Shown here one piece after another: positions 60,124 through 64,000 of a stretch of DNA of 64,000 nt. Within the stretch, counting starts at the first letter, position 1, and each line of letters begins with the position of its first letter. The stretch is from positions 145,155 to 209,154 of the forward strand of contig CANLCJ010000001.1 of the NCBI GenBank assembly GCA_947489085.1, in the 5' to 3' direction. Source of the stretch: an uncultured Flavobacteriaceae bacterium. Its GTDB lineage: Bacteria; Bacteroidota; Bacteroidia; Flavobacteriales; Flavobacteriaceae. Below the pieces are notes generated by a model that was given only the letters and a program-made list of their open reading frames with translations, was not told the origin of the DNA and searched no databases. The position numbers and the translations under genes are program-made.

Positions 60124-60125
60124 GC

Positions 60126-60587
60126 TTAAAGTTTAATTTTTATGTTGTTGGTTTCGTCAAGATTATACGTGTATGTTAAGCCTAATGTTTTATAAATTAT
60201 ACCACCTTTGTATTGTACTTTTATTTTTTGACTGAACAGACTACCAATAAGGCCTCCAATATTTTTGTTACTAAAAATACTATCTACAGGCACCGTTGCT
60301 CTTAATGGTATAGAAAAATCCTTTTTTGCAGGCACTTTAAAAGCGTCTGTAGACACGTAACCCACCTCATTACCGTTAATATAAATTTTTATTTCATCTG
60401 TTTTTAAAAGCCCACCAATAGTATTAGGGTTTGTAAAAAGCGCATCTGCTGTAAGCGTAACTGTTTTAGACGTGGATTCTAAAACCTTCACATTTTTAAC
60501 ATCGACAAACAGTGGCTTCTCTTTTATTTTACAACCAAAACAGCAACAAACAATTGTTAATAATATTAAGATACGAGTTATCATCAT
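60126..60587 (-). CDS. LEA14-like (LEA type 2) lipoprotein
   Basis: 153 residues. Lipoprotein signal with lipobox CFGC (Cys19; two more Cys precede) and KIKEKP after it. The body is one LEA_2 (WHy) beta-sandwich: VKVLESTSKTVTLTADALFTN, NGNEVGYVSTDAF and AKKDFSIPLRATV. WHy proteins in bacteria are linked with desiccation or membrane protection, but the role of this lipoprotein is not known. First gene of the unit that runs through ribD to yigZ, with a 2-bp gap to ribD. Confidence 0.85.
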   Translation of the reverse strand: MMITRILILLTIVCCCFGCKIKEKPLFVDVKNVKVLESTSKTVTLTADALFTNPNTIGGLLKTDEIKIYINGNEVGYVSTDAFKVPAKKDFSIPLRATVPVDSIFSNKNIGGLIGSLFSQKIKVQYKGGIIYKTLGLTYTYNLDETNNIKIKL

Positions 60588-60728
60588 ATTTAGGATTTAC
60601 AGTATCTTCACTTTAAAAACGAACATACTTTAAAACAGTAAATATACTACAGTTATTCTAAAAATAGGCGCACATTAAAACAATAGATATAAGCTTTTCG
60701 TTACGTGCTTTGGGATAGTAAATAGGTT

Positions 60729-63592
<2,864 letters not shown>

Positions 63593-63651
63593 AAGCTAAG
63601 GTTGCACCAATTAATACCATATCTTAAATATTCAATCAGACAAAGGTTAAA

Positions 63652-63681
63652 TTCCAATTGATGCTACGGTATCAATTGGAA
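63652..63681 (+). terminator. Hairpin after ligA
   Basis: Perfect 11-bp stem TTCCAATTGAT / ATCAATTGGAA with loop GCTACGGT, 59 bp after the ligA stop. No T run directly follows, so it is either a weak terminator or a 3' stabiliser. Confidence 0.5.
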
Positions 63682-63778
63682 ATACGTTTCGGCTTTAGTT
63701 TTTGTATTCACAAAAAAGTATAGTGATTTATGCTTATTAAATTCTCTTTTTTATGTAAATATGTTGAATTATACCAAT

Positions 63779-64000
63779 TTAAATATTAAAAGTCGCATTA
63801 AAACTATTCAAATAGTGTTTATTACCCACAATAGATTTTACAGTTTCTTTATCCATGGTGTTGACCATCTGATAGAGCCATTTTTTAAGTTTATTTAAAT
63901 TTTCAAAGCATTGATTTTTAAACCTTTGTTTGATGTATGCCCAAACTTGTTCGCAAGGGTTTAATTCTGGAGTATATGGAGGAATGTTTATTAAGAAAAT
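63779..64000 (-). mobile_element. IS630-type transposase, C-terminal part (cut by window edge)
   Basis: On the minus strand an open frame enters at base 64000 and ends at the stop 63779-63781 (73 residues seen). It starts INIPPYTPELNPCEQVWAYI, the end of the DDE domain of IS630-family transposases (the Glu of EQVW is the third catalytic residue), and goes on with KQRFKN and a helical tail. The rest lies outside the window, so I cannot tell if the element is intact. Confidence 0.85.

Overview
The window reads as a chromosomal segment of a marine member of the Flavobacteriaceae (Bacteroidota). The evidence is internal: AT-rich DNA, two promoters that match the Bacteroidota pattern TTTG/TTG - 19 to 20 nt - TAnnTTTG, almost no Shine-Dalgarno sites, several proteins ending in type IX secretion (T9SS) type A sorting domains, lipoproteins with an acidic stretch after the lipobox Cys, and flavobacterial family members such as a DUF6952-like protein next to thioredoxin and peroxiredoxin. 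I cannot name the genus.

Layout. 1-11.4 kb is the fringe of a polysaccharide-use region: the 3' part of a GH2 glycosidase, a 1718-residue secreted LamG/DUF8202 protein, and a divergent multidomain secreted sulfatase. 11.4-21.5 kb holds a peroxiredoxin-thioredoxin-DUF6952 operon, an NhaC antiporter, membrane proteins, a histidine kinase flanked by two paralogous 7-TM proteins, an RluA-type pseudouridine synthase and panB. 21.5-25.3 kb holds two acidic-anchor lipoproteins that share a palindromic upstream element. dnaK follows. 27.4-29.9 kb is a decayed accessory patch: an intact class II Fic protein behind a row of palindromic operator-like sites, the first codons of a destroyed type I R-M hsdM, and the end of an ISAs1-like transposase. 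Then come gap, an HtrA-like protease, a DMT transporter, and the topoisomerase IV pair parE/parC with a PhyH dioxygenase between them.

40-64 kb is mostly housekeeping: a T9SS cargo protein, an rRNA methyltransferase, a nitronate monooxygenase-like enzyme, a glutamine cyclotransferase, the SRP RNA (ffs), an SDR, a transaldolase (residue choice says transaldolase rather than fructose-6-phosphate aldolase), DegP, a dapF-GNAT-mltG-DUF2279 operon, an SLT-fold protein, RsmI-like methylase, LMW-PTP, dnaA, a thioesterase, a five-gene operon (LEA14-like lipoprotein, ribD, HAD, DMT, YigZ), prmC-ligA, and the C-terminus of an IS630-type transposase at the right edge. No tRNA, rRNA operon or CRISPR array was seen.

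The most unusual things are a family of three ~160-bp intergenic palindromic elements with about 30-bp terminal inverted repeats and a shared core (1697-1862, 31003-31162 inverted, 39954-40113); the operator-like palindrome row in front of fic; the histidine kinase sandwiched between paralogous 7-TM proteins; and the TTTGGCCAAA element shared by the two lipoprotein genes. I did not find a clear, complete new defence or mobile system.
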